NCBI RefSeq assembly: GCF_003201865.1
Contig: NZ_QJJJ01000011.1
Span: 62,001 to 126,000, forward strand
Direction of reading: 5' to 3'
Length of the DNA: 64,000 nucleotides
DNA from: Methylobacterium sp. B4
GTDB taxonomy: Bacteria; Pseudomonadota; Alphaproteobacteria; Rhizobiales; Beijerinckiaceae
Shown here one piece after another: positions 35,839 through 45,583 of the stretch (within the stretch, counting starts at the first letter, position 1; every line of letters starts with the position of its first letter). A model generated the notes under the pieces. It ran no database searches. It had not been told where the DNA came from and worked only from the letters and a program-made list of their open reading frames with translations. Both the position numbers and the translations under genes were made by a program.

Positions 35839-37343
35839 CAAGCGTCCTCCTCGAACCATCCGAACGAACGTTCCACCGCCCGGCTCCAACCGGCATACAA
35901 CGCGCCGCGCTCGGACGCATCGAGATGCGGATGCCAACGCCGGTCGACCGCCCAGTTGTCCCTGAGATCTTCGAGAGTGCGCCAGAAACCTGTCGCCAGG
36001 CCGGCCGCATAGGCCGCGCCCAAAGCCGTCGTCTCCGAAACCTTGGGGCGCAGGGTCGGCCGGTCGAGGATGTCGGCCTGGAACTGCATCAGCAGGTCGT
36101 TGACCGTCATGCCGCCGTCGCAGCGCAGCTCCGCGACGGGAATCCCGGAATCGCGCTCCATCGCCTCCAGCACCTCGCGGGTCTGGTAGGCGGTCGCTTC
36201 CAGGCAGGCGCGGGCGATGTGGCCCTTGTTGGCGTAGCGGGTGAGCCCGATGATCAGGCCGCGGGCGTCGTCGCGCCAGTGCGGGGCGTAGAGGCCGGAG
36301 AAGGCCGGCACCACGTAGACGCCGCCATTGTCCTCGACGCTGCGGGCCAGCCCCTCGATCTCGTTCGAGGCGCCGATCAGCCCGAGATTGTCGCGCAGCC
36401 ACTGCACCAGGGCCCCGGTGATGGCGATGGAGCCTTCCAGCGCGTAGGCGGGCGCTTGGTCCGCGAGCCGGTAGGCGACCGTGGTGACGAGCCCGGCCGT
36501 CGAGGCGACGGGCTCTGGGCCGGTGTTCATCAGGGCGAAGCAGCCGGTGCCGTAGGTGTTCTTGGCCTCGCCCGCGGCAAAGCAGGTCTGCCCGAACAGG
36601 GCCGCCTGCTGGTCGCCGAGGATGCCGGCGACGGGCACGCCGGGAAATGGTTCGCGGGCCTCGCCCAGAACGCCGCTGGAGGAGACGATCCGCGGCAGCA
36701 CCGCCCGGGGAATGCGGAACACGCCGAGCATGGCCTCGTCCCAGTCGAGGCTTTCCAGCGACATCAGCTGCGTACGGCTGGCATTCGTCACGTCGGTGAC
36801 GTGCAGGCCGCCCTGCGGGCCGCCGGTGAGGTTCCAGGCCAGCCAGGAATCGATCGTACCGAACAGGGCGTTGCCCTCCTCGGCCCTGGCCCGCGCGCCC
36901 GGAACACGGTCGAGCAGCCACGCGAGCTTGGAGGCCGAAAAGTAGCTCGCCAGCGGCAGGCCGGTGACGGCGCGGAAGCGGTCGCGGCCGCCGTCGCGGG
37001 CGAGCGCGGCCACGTGCCGGTCGGTGCGGGTGTCCTGCCAGACGATGGCGTTGTGCAGCGGCTCGCCGGTGTGCCGGTCCCACAGCACGGCGGTCTCACG
37101 CTGGTTGGTGATGCCGATGGCGGCCAGATCCGCCGGGGCGAGCCCGGCCAGGGCCAGCCCCTCGCGCATCACCGCGTGGGTGTTGCGCCAGATCTCCCGC
37201 GCATCGTGCTCGACCCAGCCGGGACGGGGGAAGATCTGCTCGTGCTCGCGCTGGGCCTGCGCGAGGATCGTCCCGCGCCGGTCGAACACGATGAAGCGCG
37301 TGCTCGTCGTGCCCTGGTCGATCGCCCCGACCGCCTCCGGCAT
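35838..37343 (-). CDS. glpK: Glycerol kinase
   Basis: Phosphorylates glycerol to glycerol-3-phosphate with ATP in the cytoplasm. The 501-aa FGGY kinase begins with [15 protein letters not shown] and contains [56 protein letters not shown] and [20 protein letters not shown], all characteristic of GlpK. Full length. It is followed by the coupled exported hydrolase; a lipase-like enzyme freeing glycerol would make sense beside it, but that is speculation. Confidence 0.97.
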   Translation of the reverse strand: MPEAVGAIDQGTTSTRFIVFDRRGTILAQAQREHEQIFPRPGWVEHDAREIWRNTHAVMREGLALAGLAPADLAAIGITNQRETAVLWDRHTGEPLHNAIVWQDTRTDRHVAALARDGGRDRFRAVTGLPLASYFSASKLAWLLDRVPGARARAEEGNALFGTIDSWLAWNLTGGPQGGLHVTDVTNASRTQLMSLESLDWDEAMLGVFRIPRAVLPRIVSSSGVLGEAREPFPGVPVAGILGDQQAALFGQTCFAAGEAKNTYGTGCFALMNTGPEPVASTAGLVTTVAYRLADQAPAYALEGSIAITGALVQWLRDNLGLIGASNEIEGLARSVEDNGGVYVVPAFSGLYAPHWRDDARGLIIGLTRYANKGHIARACLEATAYQTREVLEAMERDSGIPVAELRCDGGMTVNDLLMQFQADILDRPTLRPKVSETTALGAAYAAGLATGFWRTLEDLRDNWAVDRRWHPHLDASERGALYAGWSRAVERSFGWFEEDA

Positions 37344-37428
37344 CGCGTTCCTCCCGGCTTTTTCACGCCCGGGACCCGCGCCCGGCGCGCGCTTCGATCC
37401 TACACGAGGCGGTCTCCGCCGGAACCGG

Positions 37429-37959
37429 TCAGCCCCCTTGCGCCCGTTCCAACTGGCTCGGGGTGTCGTTCGCCCCCATCTGCCGGGCCATGTCGGCCGC
37501 GCTCATCCCGGAGGCGTCGCGCTTGCCCGGGTCGGCGCCGTGGGCGAGCAGCAGCTCGACGATCTCGGTGCGGTCGAACATCGCCGCCACCATCAGCGCC
37601 GTGCGGCTGCCGTCGCCCGCCCCGTCGACCTGCGCGCCGCGCTCCAGCAGCAGCCGGACGATGGACGCGTCGCCCTTGAAGGCCGCCCCGGCGAGCGGCG
37701 TCTGGCCCCGGTCGTTGGCGAGTTCGGGATCGCCCCCGGCCTCCAGGATGACGCGGGTGGCCGCCTCCTGGCCGTTATAGGCGGCGAGCATCAAGAGGCT
37801 GTCGCCCTTGTCGTTGCGCAGGTTCGCCGGCAGGCCCTGGCCGAACAGCTCGGCCAGCTCGTCGGCATGGCCCATCCGGGCATACTGGAAGACGCGGGCG
37901 GCGAAGGCGAGGGTCTCGTCGTCGAGAGCCGGCGGTGCGGCGTTCGGATCGGCCTGCAT
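37429..37959 (-). CDS. Ankyrin-repeat protein
   Basis: A 176-aa soluble protein made of about four ankyrin repeats between residues 50 and 155: [42 protein letters not shown] and [20 protein letters not shown], separated by GADP-type turns. Such proteins mediate protein contacts. No signal peptide. It is a single gene between glpK and the UPP synthase operon, on the same strand. Confidence 0.9.
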   Translation of the reverse strand: MQADPNAAPPALDDETLAFAARVFQYARMGHADELAELFGQGLPANLRNDKGDSLLMLAAYNGQEAATRVILEAGGDPELANDRGQTPLAGAAFKGDASIVRLLLERGAQVDGAGDGSRTALMVAAMFDRTEIVELLLAHGADPGKRDASGMSAADMARQMGANDTPSQLERAQGG

Positions 37960-38034
37960 GGTGCTCTTCGAGGCTTCGTGGCGGGGTCGAACCCGAGCAT
38001 GTGGCGCCGTCCGCGGCTTCGTCCAGCGCTGGCC

Positions 38035-38745
38035 TCAGGCGGCTTCGGGCAGGCCGGGCCGATTCAAACCCCCGAAGCGCCGGTCGCGGGCGGCAAAGTC
38101 GCCGACCGCCGCGGCAAGGTCGGCGGCGCTGAAATCCGGCCACATCCGGTCGGTGAAGTGCAGCTCCGCATAGGCCGCCTCCCAGAGCAGGAAGTCGGAG
38201 AGGCGCTTCTCGCCGCCCGTGCGGATCAGCAGGTCGACGTCGCCATCCGCGCCCAGCGCACAGGTCAGGCCCTCGCGGCTGAGGCCCTCGGGGCCGAGAC
38301 GGGCGGCGGCCGCGAGGATGGCGTCGCGCGAGGAGTAGTCGACGGCGATGCGCAGGTGCAGGCGGTCGCCGGAGGCGGTGGCGGCCTCGGCGCGGACCAT
38401 CGCCTCCGGGATGCCCGCGGGCAGCCGATCGCGGCGGCCGATCACCGAGAGTCGCGTGCCGGTGCGGGCGAGCCGCTCGGTCTCGCTACGCAGATAAGCC
38501 CGCAGCAGCCGCATCAGACCGCCGACTTCCTCGGCCGGGCGGCGCCAGTTGTCGCTGGAGAAGGCGTAGAGGGTGAGCGTCCCGATGCCGAGATCCGGTG
38601 CGGCCTCGGCCACCCGCTGGATCGTCTTGACCCCGGCCCGGTGACCCGCGCTTCGGGGCAGGCCGCGGCTGCCGGCCCAGCGGCCGTTGCCGTCCATGAT
38701 GATCGCCGCGTGGAGACCGGATCTGCGATCGAGAGGGCTTTGCAT
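38035..38745 (-). CDS. uppS: Isoprenyl (undecaprenyl/decaprenyl diphosphate) synthase, UppS family
   Basis: A 236-aa cis-prenyltransferase that elongates FPP with IPP to the polyprenyl carrier for cell-wall and glycan synthesis. Catalytic Asp18 lies in [10 protein letters not shown]. Also seen are [51 protein letters not shown] and [13 protein letters not shown]. All key residues are present. It lies downstream of a winged-helix regulator and a membrane protein on the same strand and not in the usual frr-cdsA-dxr setting, so it may be a second paralogue. Confidence 0.95.
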   Translation of the reverse strand: MQSPLDRRSGLHAAIIMDGNGRWAGSRGLPRSAGHRAGVKTIQRVAEAAPDLGIGTLTLYAFSSDNWRRPAEEVGGLMRLLRAYLRSETERLARTGTRLSVIGRRDRLPAGIPEAMVRAEAATASGDRLHLRIAVDYSSRDAILAAAARLGPEGLSREGLTCALGADGDVDLLIRTGGEKRLSDFLLWEAAYAELHFTDRMWPDFSAADLAAAVGDFAARDRRFGGLNRPGLPEAA

Positions 38746-38777
38746 CGTAAAGTCTCCGGACGGCGGAAGGCAGTGGG

Positions 38778-38803
38778 TTGAGGATGGTGGGATGAGGATG
38801 GTG
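38778..38803. repeat. Short direct repeat in the regulator-uppS spacer
   Basis: TGAGGATGGTGG occurs twice in tandem (about 38778-38789 and 38791-38802) in the 99-bp gap between the winged-helix regulator gene and uppS. Probably incidental slippage; no function suggested. Confidence 0.4.
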
Positions 38804-38844
38804 GAGGAGGTCGGCGGGTCGGGGTTCGAAGGTCTCCCGCCGAG

Positions 38845-39288
38845 TCAGGCGGGTTCGGCGAGTCCGGATCGGTTGTGGCCGGTGGGACGTTCGCCCTCGG
38901 CCGGCTGGCTTCGGCCGGCCGGGGTCTGCGAGCCCGCGCTCTTTTCCGGTCGGCCTGCGGCCTTGGCGGCGTCGCGCACCACCTGCTCCAGCACCCCGAG
39001 ATAATCGAGGAAGCGGGTGCGCCCGGAGGGCGTCAGGCGGCAGAGGGTCTGCGGGCGGTTCTGGTCGTAGCCCTTCTCCAGGCTGACGAGGTCGGCTTCC
39101 TGTAGCACCGCGAGGTGGCGGCTGAGATTGCCGTCGGTGAGCCCGCACAGGCGCTTGAGGTCGGGGAAGGCGAGGCCGCGGGGATGCGAGACCAGGGAGG
39201 TCAGCACCGAGAGCCGCGCCCGCTCGTGGATGATCCGGTCGAGCCCCTCGTAGGAGAAGCGGGCCTCGGGCCGCTCAGAGGTCGGCAT
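38845..39288 (-). CDS. Winged-helix transcriptional regulator (HTH_27/ArsR-like)
   Basis: A 147-aa regulator. The winged helix covers about residues 15-90: IIHERARLSVLTSLVSHPRG, LTDGNLSRHLAVLQEADLV and QTLCRLTPSGRTRFLDYL. The C-terminal ~50 residues are low-complexity Pro/Ser/Glu and probably disordered. Its start overlaps the end of the preceding membrane-protein gene by 14 bp. The operon is headed by a perfect 17-bp palindrome, the likely target of this protein. Confidence 0.87.
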   Translation of the reverse strand: MPTSERPEARFSYEGLDRIIHERARLSVLTSLVSHPRGLAFPDLKRLCGLTDGNLSRHLAVLQEADLVSLEKGYDQNRPQTLCRLTPSGRTRFLDYLGVLEQVVRDAAKAAGRPEKSAGSQTPAGRSQPAEGERPTGHNRSGLAEPA

Positions 39289-39940
39289 CGGCGTCTCCGT
39301 CGGTGCACCCGTCGGCCAAGCCCTCGCCGTGACCGGACTGGCGGTGGATGAGGATTGCGAGCAGCCCCTGGCCGACCGCGAAGGGCAGGCCCATCAGCCA
39401 CGGCGAGAGGTGGCGCGTCTCGCTGGCGAGCGCTAGCACCGCCAGCCCGGCGAGCAGGTACCACGCGGCGGCCAGCGGAACGGTGCGGGGCAGGATGCGG
39501 GCGGAGGCGAACAGGCCGAGCCCGACCAGCACCTGCCAGAGGCCGGGCAGCATCCAGAGCTGGTCCGGCGCGAAGCGGGCGAAGACGAGCCCGAGGCACA
39601 GTCCCGCCCCGCCCGCGGGCAGAAAGCTCTCGATGGCGTTGAACACCATGGCGTCGGCAAGGCCCGAATGGACTTGGCGCGAGCGGCGCACCGCCTCGAA
39701 GCCGATCAGGATGCAGGCGGTGACGGCGGCGGCGATCCACAGTCCGAAGAAGGCGACCGGCCGGGCCGTCGGGTCGTCGAAGAGCAGGGCCTGCCCCCCC
39801 GCGACGACGAGGGCGAGGATGCCGGTCGCGGCCAACGTCGCCGCGCCGAGGCCGCGGAAGGCCGTGTCCCGGGCGATCTGCATCCGGATCGCCACGATGT
39901 CGGCGAGCGCCCGGTCGAGGTCGCCGTGAGTGTCACGCAT
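39275..39940 (-). CDS. Multi-spanning hypothetical membrane protein
   Basis: A 221-aa protein with about six hydrophobic segments (for example GAATLAATGILALVVAGG, FFGLWIAAAVTACILIGFEAV, AAAWYLLAGLAVLALAS) and an acidic tail. I do not recognise a named family, but pairing of such a protein with a winged-helix regulator gene just downstream is common in proteobacteria. ATG 39940 is chosen; sequence further upstream belongs to other frames. It is the first gene of the unit with the regulator and uppS. Confidence 0.75.
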   Translation of the reverse strand: MRDTHGDLDRALADIVAIRMQIARDTAFRGLGAATLAATGILALVVAGGQALLFDDPTARPVAFFGLWIAAAVTACILIGFEAVRRSRQVHSGLADAMVFNAIESFLPAGGAGLCLGLVFARFAPDQLWMLPGLWQVLVGLGLFASARILPRTVPLAAAWYLLAGLAVLALASETRHLSPWLMGLPFAVGQGLLAILIHRQSGHGEGLADGCTDGDADADL

Positions 39941-39966
39941 GGAGCTGGTCTTCCCGCGCCGGACGA

Positions 39967-39983
39967 ACTTTGCATTGCAAAGT
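39967..39983. promoter_or_regulatory. Perfect 17-bp palindrome, operator candidate
   Basis: ACTTTGCA-T-TGCAAAGT is perfectly symmetric, AT-rich against its surroundings, and 26 bp upstream of the membrane-protein start. It overlaps the expected promoter. The winged-helix regulator encoded in the same operon is the natural candidate ligand, giving autoregulation. Confidence 0.65.
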
Positions 39984-40017
39984 ACACGCGGCCGCAGAGC
40001 CGTCAAGCTGGGAAGCG

Positions 40018-40500
40018 TCAGGCGTCCGCCCGCAGGCCCACGAGGTCGAGCCGGCGGGTGACCATGGCGAGATCGCCCCGCCCGTCCCGCGGCCACTCGG
40101 CCTCCGGTCGGTCGCGGTACAGTTCGACCCCGTTTCCGTCCGGATCGCGCAGGTACAGCGCCTCGGACACGCCGTGGTCGCTGGCCCCGTCGAGGGGGAG
40201 GCCGGCCGCCTCGACCCGGCGCAGCGCGTCGGCCAGCGCCGCCCGGGTCGGGTAGAGGATCGCGAGGTGGTAGAGACCGGTCGTGCCGGGCGGCGGCGGG
40301 GTGCCGCCCGCGCTCTCCCAGGTGTTGAGGCCGATATGGTGGTGATAGCCGCCGGCCGAGACGAAGGCGGCCTGGGCACCGAAGCGCTGCATCAGAGCGA
40401 AGCCGAGCACGCCGCAATAGAAGTCCAGGGCCCGTTCGAGATCGGCCACCTTGAGGTGAACGTGGCCGATGCGGGTACCGGGATGGATCGGTTCGCTCAT
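40018..40500 (-). CDS. VOC-family (catechol 2,3-dioxygenase CatE-like) protein
   Basis: A 160-aa single VOC domain. The metal ligand positions typical of the family appear: His in IGHVHLKVADLERALDFYC, His in GLYHLAILYPT, and Glu in PDGNGVELYRDRPE. This resembles one half of a CatE-type extradiol dioxygenase or a stand-alone glyoxalase-fold enzyme; substrate unknown. It follows the DoxX gene by 25 bp on the same strand, suggesting co-transcription. Confidence 0.86.
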   Translation of the reverse strand: MSEPIHPGTRIGHVHLKVADLERALDFYCGVLGFALMQRFGAQAAFVSAGGYHHHIGLNTWESAGGTPPPPGTTGLYHLAILYPTRAALADALRRVEAAGLPLDGASDHGVSEALYLRDPDGNGVELYRDRPEAEWPRDGRGDLAMVTRRLDLVGLRADA

Positions 40501-40525
40501 GGTCCCTCTCCCGATGGGTTCCGTT

Positions 40526-40921
40526 TCACGCCCGCCGCAGGGCGTAGGCGCCGTCGCCGAGCCCGGCCTGGACCAGCAGCATGATCGCCCAGAAGCCGGC
40601 GAACTCCCAGCCGCCGCCCGGATTCTGCGCGAAGAAGCCGTTGGCGCCGTGCACGGTGACGATGGCGCCGATCAGGATCGGGACCAGAGCCAGGGCGACG
40701 AAGCGGGCATAGAGGCCGAGGATCAGGGCGAGGCCGCCGGCGGCTTCGGCAGCGATCACCGCGTAGCCGAAGGCGGGCGGCAGGCCGAGCGAGCCGAAGA
40801 AGGCGGCGGTGCCCGCGGGCGTGAACACGAACAGCTTCAGCCCGGCATGGGCCAGAAACAGGCCGCCGAGGGTGAGCCGCAGCAGCAGGGCGGCGTAGGG
40901 GGCAGTGCGGGTGTCGGTCAT
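40526..40921 (-). CDS. DoxX-family membrane protein
   Basis: A 131-aa protein with four membrane segments: LLLRLTLGGLFLAHAGLKLF, FGYAVIAAEAAGGLALILGL, FVALALVPILIGAIVTVHG and FAGFWAIMLLVQAGLGDGAY. This matches the DoxX/SURF4-like family, linked in several bacteria to redox or thiol stress. ATG 40921 begins MTDTRTAPYAAL. It is divergent from a LysR gene and probably controlled by it. Confidence 0.9.
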   Translation of the reverse strand: MTDTRTAPYAALLLRLTLGGLFLAHAGLKLFVFTPAGTAAFFGSLGLPPAFGYAVIAAEAAGGLALILGLYARFVALALVPILIGAIVTVHGANGFFAQNPGGGWEFAGFWAIMLLVQAGLGDGAYALRRA

Positions 40922-41016
40922 GCTCGTCTCGAAGATGCGCCGCGGTCGCGGCCTTTGCGGTGACCGGACCATGCCCTTCTCGCGCGATTGCGATAATCCG
41001 CGTTCGCTGCCATTCA

Positions 41017-41037
41017 CCTCACTCTGAGAGTGTGAGG
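41017..41037. promoter_or_regulatory. LysR-type operator candidate
   Basis: CCTCAC (41017-41022), 9-nt spacer, GTGAGG (41032-41037) lies 5 bp before the LysR GTG start and about 100 bp upstream of the divergent DoxX gene. Its interrupted dyad is typical of LysR sites, and the position suggests autorepression. Confidence 0.45.
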
Positions 41038-41042
41038 TTGTC

Positions 41043-41954
41043 GTGCTCGACCGCGTGACGGGAATGGAGGTCTTCCGCCGCGTCGCCGCACTCGGCAGCT
41101 TCTCGGCCGCCGGGCGGGCGCTCGGCCTGTCGCAGACCGGGGTGACCAAGCACGTCGCGGCCCTGGAGGCGCGGCTCGGTACGCGGCTGCTGCATCGGAC
41201 GACCCGCCGCCTGACGCTCACCGAAACCGGCCGAACCTATCTGGAGGCCTGCGAGCGCATCCTCGCCGAGATCGACGAGGCGGAGGCGGCGGTCGGTGCC
41301 GAAGGGGTCGAGGCCCACGGCACCCTGCGGCTCAACGTGCCGCTCTCCTTCGGCGTGCGGGAGATCGCCCCGGCACTCGCGGCGTTCTCCGCCGCGCATC
41401 CGGCCCTGACGATCGAACTCGGGCTCAACGACCGGCGGGTCGACCTGATCGAGGAGGGGTGGGATCTCGCCGTGCGGATCGGGACCCTCGCCGATTCAGG
41501 GCTGATCGCCCGGCGTCTTACATCCAGCCGCCTCGTGGTCTGCGGCGCGCCCGCTTATTTCGAGCGGCACGGCATGCCGCGCCGGCCCGAGGAACTGAAG
41601 AACCACAATTGCCTGGGCTACACCCTGTCGGATTCCAGTGGCTGGCGCTTCGGCGAGCAGGCCTACCCGGTCTCGGGGAACCTGCGGGCGCCGAACGGCG
41701 CCGCCCTGACGGCCGCGGCCGTGGCCGGCCTCGGGCTGATCTACCAGCCGACCTTTCTGGTGGCGCAGGCCCTGCGGGCGGGAACGCTCGTCCTCCTCGA
41801 TTTCGGCGTCCCCTCCCCGGTCCTGCCGATCCACGCCCTGATGCCGCCGGGCCGGCGCCCGGCCAAGACGCGCGCCTTCGTGGAGTTTCTGGCGCATCGG
41901 TTCGCGGGCGAACCCGCCTGGGAGCGGGATCTGCCGGCGGCTTTGCGCTGGTAA
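41043..41954 (+). CDS. LysR-family transcriptional regulator
   Basis: A 303-aa LTTR. The N-terminal HTH is FRRVAALGSFSAAGRALGLSQTGVTKHV, followed by the linker helix and GTLRLNVPLSFGVREIAP. The C-terminal two-lobed ligand domain has DLIEEGWDLAVRIGTLADSGL and VAGLGLIYQPTFLV. It belongs to the branch of orphan LysR proteins that control nearby redox or export genes. GTG 41043 or ATG 41064 may be the start. Divergent from doxX-VOC, with an interrupted dyad between. Confidence 0.92.
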   Translation: MLDRVTGMEVFRRVAALGSFSAAGRALGLSQTGVTKHVAALEARLGTRLLHRTTRRLTLTETGRTYLEACERILAEIDEAEAAVGAEGVEAHGTLRLNVPLSFGVREIAPALAAFSAAHPALTIELGLNDRRVDLIEEGWDLAVRIGTLADSGLIARRLTSSRLVVCGAPAYFERHGMPRRPEELKNHNCLGYTLSDSSGWRFGEQAYPVSGNLRAPNGAALTAAAVAGLGLIYQPTFLVAQALRAGTLVLLDFGVPSPVLPIHALMPPGRRPAKTRAFVEFLAHRFAGEPAWERDLPAALRW

Positions 41955-42010
41955 GAGCGATCAGACACGCCGGATTGGGCCAGGATAGCGGCCGACGAGT
42001 GCGCCGGAGG

Positions 42011-42217
42011 TCAGGAGCGTGATGCCTTGTCGTTCGGCGCCGAGACCTGCCCGGCGAGGAAATCGAGGCGTGGCCTCCGCGGCGGCTCGACGTCTGCGGG
42101 CACGACCCGGACCACGGGCCGTCCGTTCTCGGCGATCACGAACGGTTCACCGCCCGACGCCGCCTCGATCAGCCGCGACAGATCCGCCTCGGCCTCGCGG
42201 AGGCTGACCGTTTTCAT
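42011..42217 (-). CDS. Phd/YefM-type antitoxin without a partner toxin
   Basis: A 68-aa protein with the Phd/YefM N-terminal DNA-binding signature: MKTVSLREAEADLSRLIEAASGGEP, then VIAENGRPVVRVVP. The C-terminal ~20 residues would be the toxin-neutralising tail. AGGGAG precedes ATG 42217. Only 56 bp separate its stop from the end of the LysR gene on the other strand, leaving no room for a PIN or Doc/RelE toxin. Either a solitary regulator or a remnant of a toxin-antitoxin pair. Confidence 0.85.
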   Translation of the reverse strand: MKTVSLREAEADLSRLIEAASGGEPFVIAENGRPVVRVVPADVEPPRRPRLDFLAGQVSAPNDKASRS

Positions 42218-42339
42218 GACGGTCTCCCTGCTATGAGAACGGTCGGACGCTGGCCTGGGCCTAAATCAGCCGCAAGCATCGTCGATCTTGGGCTCTCCGA
42301 ACTCTTCCTGAGACCGCCCGACGAGCCCATATTGCCGCC

Positions 42340-45090
42340 ATGCCCGCACCCAAGACACCGCGCGTGAGCCCGGCCAAAGCATCGGCCGAGGCGACCCCGA
42401 AGACGATTTCGAAAACGACTTCGAAGACGGCGGCGAAGGCCGACCGGCCCGAGCTGATGCCGCTCGACGAACATCTCGCCGCGCTGCTCAACCCGGCCCT
42501 CAACCGCAACCGCCCGAAGGCGGTCGAGCCCGTGCCGGAGCCGCCCCGGAAGGGACGCGGACAGAAGGGTGAGGCCAAGGCCTACAAGAAAATCGCGCAG
42601 GACGGCTTCGCCGAGGCGCCGCAGGCGGGCTTCGCCATCGGGGACGCCGCCGATGTCGATCCGCGGCTGGCCCAGGCGCTCGGCCTGATCCCGCCCGACG
42701 ACGGACCGGCACCCGAAGCCGCGCCGCAGGACGACGCGCCCTCGCTCGCCACCGAGGGTGTTTCCGCCACCGTCGAGGCGCTGGAACGGCTCCTGACCGA
42801 GGGCAACCCGCTGTTCAAGAACGGCGAGGCCTGGGTGCCGCACCGTCCGGAGCGGCCGGCCAAGTCCGAGGGCGGCGTGAAGTTCACGCTGAAATCCGAG
42901 TTCACGCCCGCCGGCGACCAGCCCACCGCCATCGCCGCCCTGGTCGAGGGCGTGAGGACGGCAGAGCGCGATCAGGTGCTGCTCGGCGTTACGGGCTCCG
43001 GAAAAACCTTCACGATGGCCAAGGTCATCGAGGAGACGCAGCGCCCCGCCCTGATCCTGGCGCCGAACAAGACGCTGGCCGCGCAGCTCTACGGCGAGTT
43101 CAAGAGCTTCTTTCCCGACAACGCGGTCGAGTACTTCGTCTCGTACTACGATTATTACCAGCCCGAGGCCTACGTCCCGCGCTCGGACACCTTCATCGAG
43201 AAGGAATCCTCGATCAACGAGCAGATCGACCGGATGCGCCACTCGGCCACCCGCGCCCTCTTGGAACGGGACGACGTCATCATCGTCGCCTCGGTCTCGT
43301 GCATCTACGGTATCGGCTCGGTCGAGACCTACACGGCGATGTCGTTCACCGTGTCGCTCGGCGAGCGGATCGAGCAGCGCCAGCTCATCGCCGACCTCGT
43401 GGCGCTCCAGTACAAGCGGATCCAGTCGGACTTCGCCCGCGGCACCTTCCGGGTACGCGGCGACGTGATCGAGCTGTGGCCGGCCCACTTGGAGGATCGC
43501 GGCTGGCGCATCGGCCTGTTCGGCGACGAGATCGAATCCATCGTCGAGTTCGATCCCCTGACCGGCAAGAAGCTCAACGAGCTGAAGTTCGTCAAAGTCT
43601 ACGCGAACTCGCACTACGTCACGCCGCGTCCGACCCTCCAGCAGGCGATCAAGGGCATCAAGACGGAGCTCAAGCTCCGCGTCGAGGAGCTGACCCGGAT
43701 GGGCCGCCTGATCGAGGCGCAGCGGCTGGAGCAGCGCTGCACCTTCGACATCGAGATGATCGAGGCGACGGGTGCCTGCAACGGCATCGAGAACTATTCG
43801 CGCTACCTCACCGGCCGCAAGCCCGGCGAGCCGCCGCCGACCCTGTTCGAGTACCTGCCCGACAACGCCCTCGTCTTCACCGACGAGAGCCACGTCACGG
43901 TTCCGCAGATCGGCGGCATGTACAAGGGCGACTTCCGGCGCAAGGCGACGCTGGCCGAGTACGGCTTCCGCCTGCCCTCCTGTCTCGACAACCGCCCCCT
44001 GCGGTTCGAGGAATGGGACGCGATGCGCCCGCAATCGGTCCACGTCTCGGCGACCCCGGCCAAGTGGGAGATGGAGCGCACGGCCGGCGTCTTCGCCGAG
44101 CAGGTGATCCGCCCCACCGGCCTCGTCGATCCGGTGATCGAGATCCGCCCGGCCCGCTCCCAGGTGGACGACCTGTTGGGCGAGGTCCGCGCCGTGGCCC
44201 AGGCCGGCTACCGCACGCTGGTCACCACGCTGACCAAGCGCATGGCCGAGGACCTGACCGAGTACCTGCACGAGAACTCGGTGCGGGTGCGCTACATGCA
44301 CTCCGACATCGACACCCTGGAGCGCATCGAGATCATTCGCGACTTGAGGCTGGGTGCATTCGATGTCCTCATCGGCATCAACCTGCTGCGGGAGGGCCTC
44401 GACATCCCCGAATGCGCGCTCGTCGCCATCCTGGATGCCGACAAGGAAGGCTTCCTGCGCTCCGAGACCTCGCTGATCCAGACCATCGGCCGCGCGGCCC
44501 GCAACGCGGAGGCCCGCTGCATCCTCTACGCGGACAACATCACCGGCTCGATGGAGCGGGCGATGGCCGAGACCGAGCGGCGCCGCCAGAAGCAGCTCGC
44601 CTATAACGAGGAGCACGGCATCACGCCGCAATCGGTCAAGCGCGGCATCGCCGACATTCTGGAGAGCGTCTACGAGCGCGACCACGTCCGCGTCGATACG
44701 GGGCTGGCCAAGGACGCGATCACCGTCGGGCACAATCTCAAGGCCGTCATGGCCGACCTCGAGAAGCGGATGCGTGCGGCGGCCGCCGATCTCGACTTCG
44801 AGGAGGCCGCGCGGCTGCGCGACGAGCTGAAGCGCCTCCAGGCGACCGAGCTGATGGTCTCCGACGACCCCATGGCCCGTCAGGCCGACGTGGAGCGCGA
44901 GGCCGGGCGTTACGGGCAGAAGGGCAGCCGCATCTCGAAGCCCACCCTCGACAACATGGGCCCGGGCACCGATCGCGAGCTGCCGGCCGACGCCGTGCCC
45001 TGGCAGGAGCGGCCCAAGGCCCGCTCGACGCAGGGGCTCGGCGGCCAGAAGCCCCGCTACAAGGGCGGTGGCGGGCGCAAGCGCGGCTGA
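42340..45090 (+). CDS. uvrB: Excinuclease ABC subunit B (UvrB) with a long N-terminal extension
   Basis: The damage-verification helicase of nucleotide excision repair, working with UvrA and UvrC. The 916-aa protein has Walker A GVTGSGKT (216-223), the beta-hairpin region [20 protein letters not shown], helicase motifs [10 protein letters not shown] and IGRAARNA, and the C-terminal UvrC-binding UVR motif ([18 protein letters not shown]). The first ~178 residues precede the normal UvrB start and are Lys/Pro/Ala-rich, probably disordered. A basic Gly-rich tail ends the protein. ATG 42340 is the only reasonable start in the extension, but an internal one cannot be excluded. Confidence 0.96.
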   Translation: MPAPKTPRVSPAKASAEATPKTISKTTSKTAAKADRPELMPLDEHLAALLNPALNRNRPKAVEPVPEPPRKGRGQKGEAKAYKKIAQDGFAEAPQAGFAIGDAADVDPRLAQALGLIPPDDGPAPEAAPQDDAPSLATEGVSATVEALERLLTEGNPLFKNGEAWVPHRPERPAKSEGGVKFTLKSEFTPAGDQPTAIAALVEGVRTAERDQVLLGVTGSGKTFTMAKVIEETQRPALILAPNKTLAAQLYGEFKSFFPDNAVEYFVSYYDYYQPEAYVPRSDTFIEKESSINEQIDRMRHSATRALLERDDVIIVASVSCIYGIGSVETYTAMSFTVSLGERIEQRQLIADLVALQYKRIQSDFARGTFRVRGDVIELWPAHLEDRGWRIGLFGDEIESIVEFDPLTGKKLNELKFVKVYANSHYVTPRPTLQQAIKGIKTELKLRVEELTRMGRLIEAQRLEQRCTFDIEMIEATGACNGIENYSRYLTGRKPGEPPPTLFEYLPDNALVFTDESHVTVPQIGGMYKGDFRRKATLAEYGFRLPSCLDNRPLRFEEWDAMRPQSVHVSATPAKWEMERTAGVFAEQVIRPTGLVDPVIEIRPARSQVDDLLGEVRAVAQAGYRTLVTTLTKRMAEDLTEYLHENSVRVRYMHSDIDTLERIEIIRDLRLGAFDVLIGINLLREGLDIPECALVAILDADKEGFLRSETSLIQTIGRAARNAEARCILYADNITGSMERAMAETERRRQKQLAYNEEHGITPQSVKRGIADILESVYERDHVRVDTGLAKDAITVGHNLKAVMADLEKRMRAAAADLDFEEAARLRDELKRLQATELMVSDDPMARQADVEREAGRYGQKGSRISKPTLDNMGPGTDRELPADAVPWQERPKARSTQGLGGQKPRYKGGGGRKRG

Positions 45091-45204
45091 ACCGGGGGGC
45101 AAGACCACCCGCCCATTGCGGAACCTCGGCCGCTGGACGGGGATTGGCTCCTCAGATCCCGCTTCCGCCCGCGCGGCGGCGGCGCAGCCGACGGAGCCGA
45201 AGCC

Positions 45205-45546
45205 ATGCGAGTCCTGTCCTCACGCCGCCGCGCCGCCGCGGGCGCCCTTCTCGGCGGGCTGATCCTGTCGGCGAGCGCGGCGCCCGCCCTCGCCCAGAGC
45301 GTGGCCAATCCCAACGATCAGCCCACCGCCGGCACCCTGCCCTCGGGTACGGACACCGTGCGGGGCAACGACCGCGCCGCCGAGCGTCCGACCGCCAACG
45401 TCTCGCCGCCGAGCGCGATCCGGTCCACGACCTCGGTGGTGGCGGACGGCAAGAGGACGGACGGCAAGAGGATGAGCGGCAAGACAACCCTCACCAATCC
45501 GAGCGACCACCTGTCCAAGTCCTTCCGCTCGAGCCTGGAGAACTAG
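45205..45546 (+). CDS. Small exported hypothetical protein
   Basis: A 113-aa protein with a clear signal peptide (basic start, hydrophobic GALLGGLILSASAAPALA, cleavage after ALA near residue 30). The mature part is Thr/Ser/Asn/Lys-rich and probably unstructured, with GTDTVRGNDRAAERP and SVVADGKRTDGKR. I do not recognise a family. It lies 114 bp after uvrB on the same strand and is followed by a strong hairpin. Confidence 0.7.
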   Translation: MRVLSSRRRAAAGALLGGLILSASAAPALAQSVANPNDQPTAGTLPSGTDTVRGNDRAAERPTANVSPPSAIRSTTSVVADGKRTDGKRMSGKTTLTNPSDHLSKSFRSSLEN

Positions 45547-45583
45547 GCCGCATCACCGCGCGGGGCCTCGACCGCCCGGCGCA

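Noticed and set aside
42275..42312. Possible LexA site (GAAC-N7-GAGA) before uvrB
   Set aside because: Two mismatches in the second half-site of the alphaproteobacterial GTTC/GAAC pattern; too weak to report.
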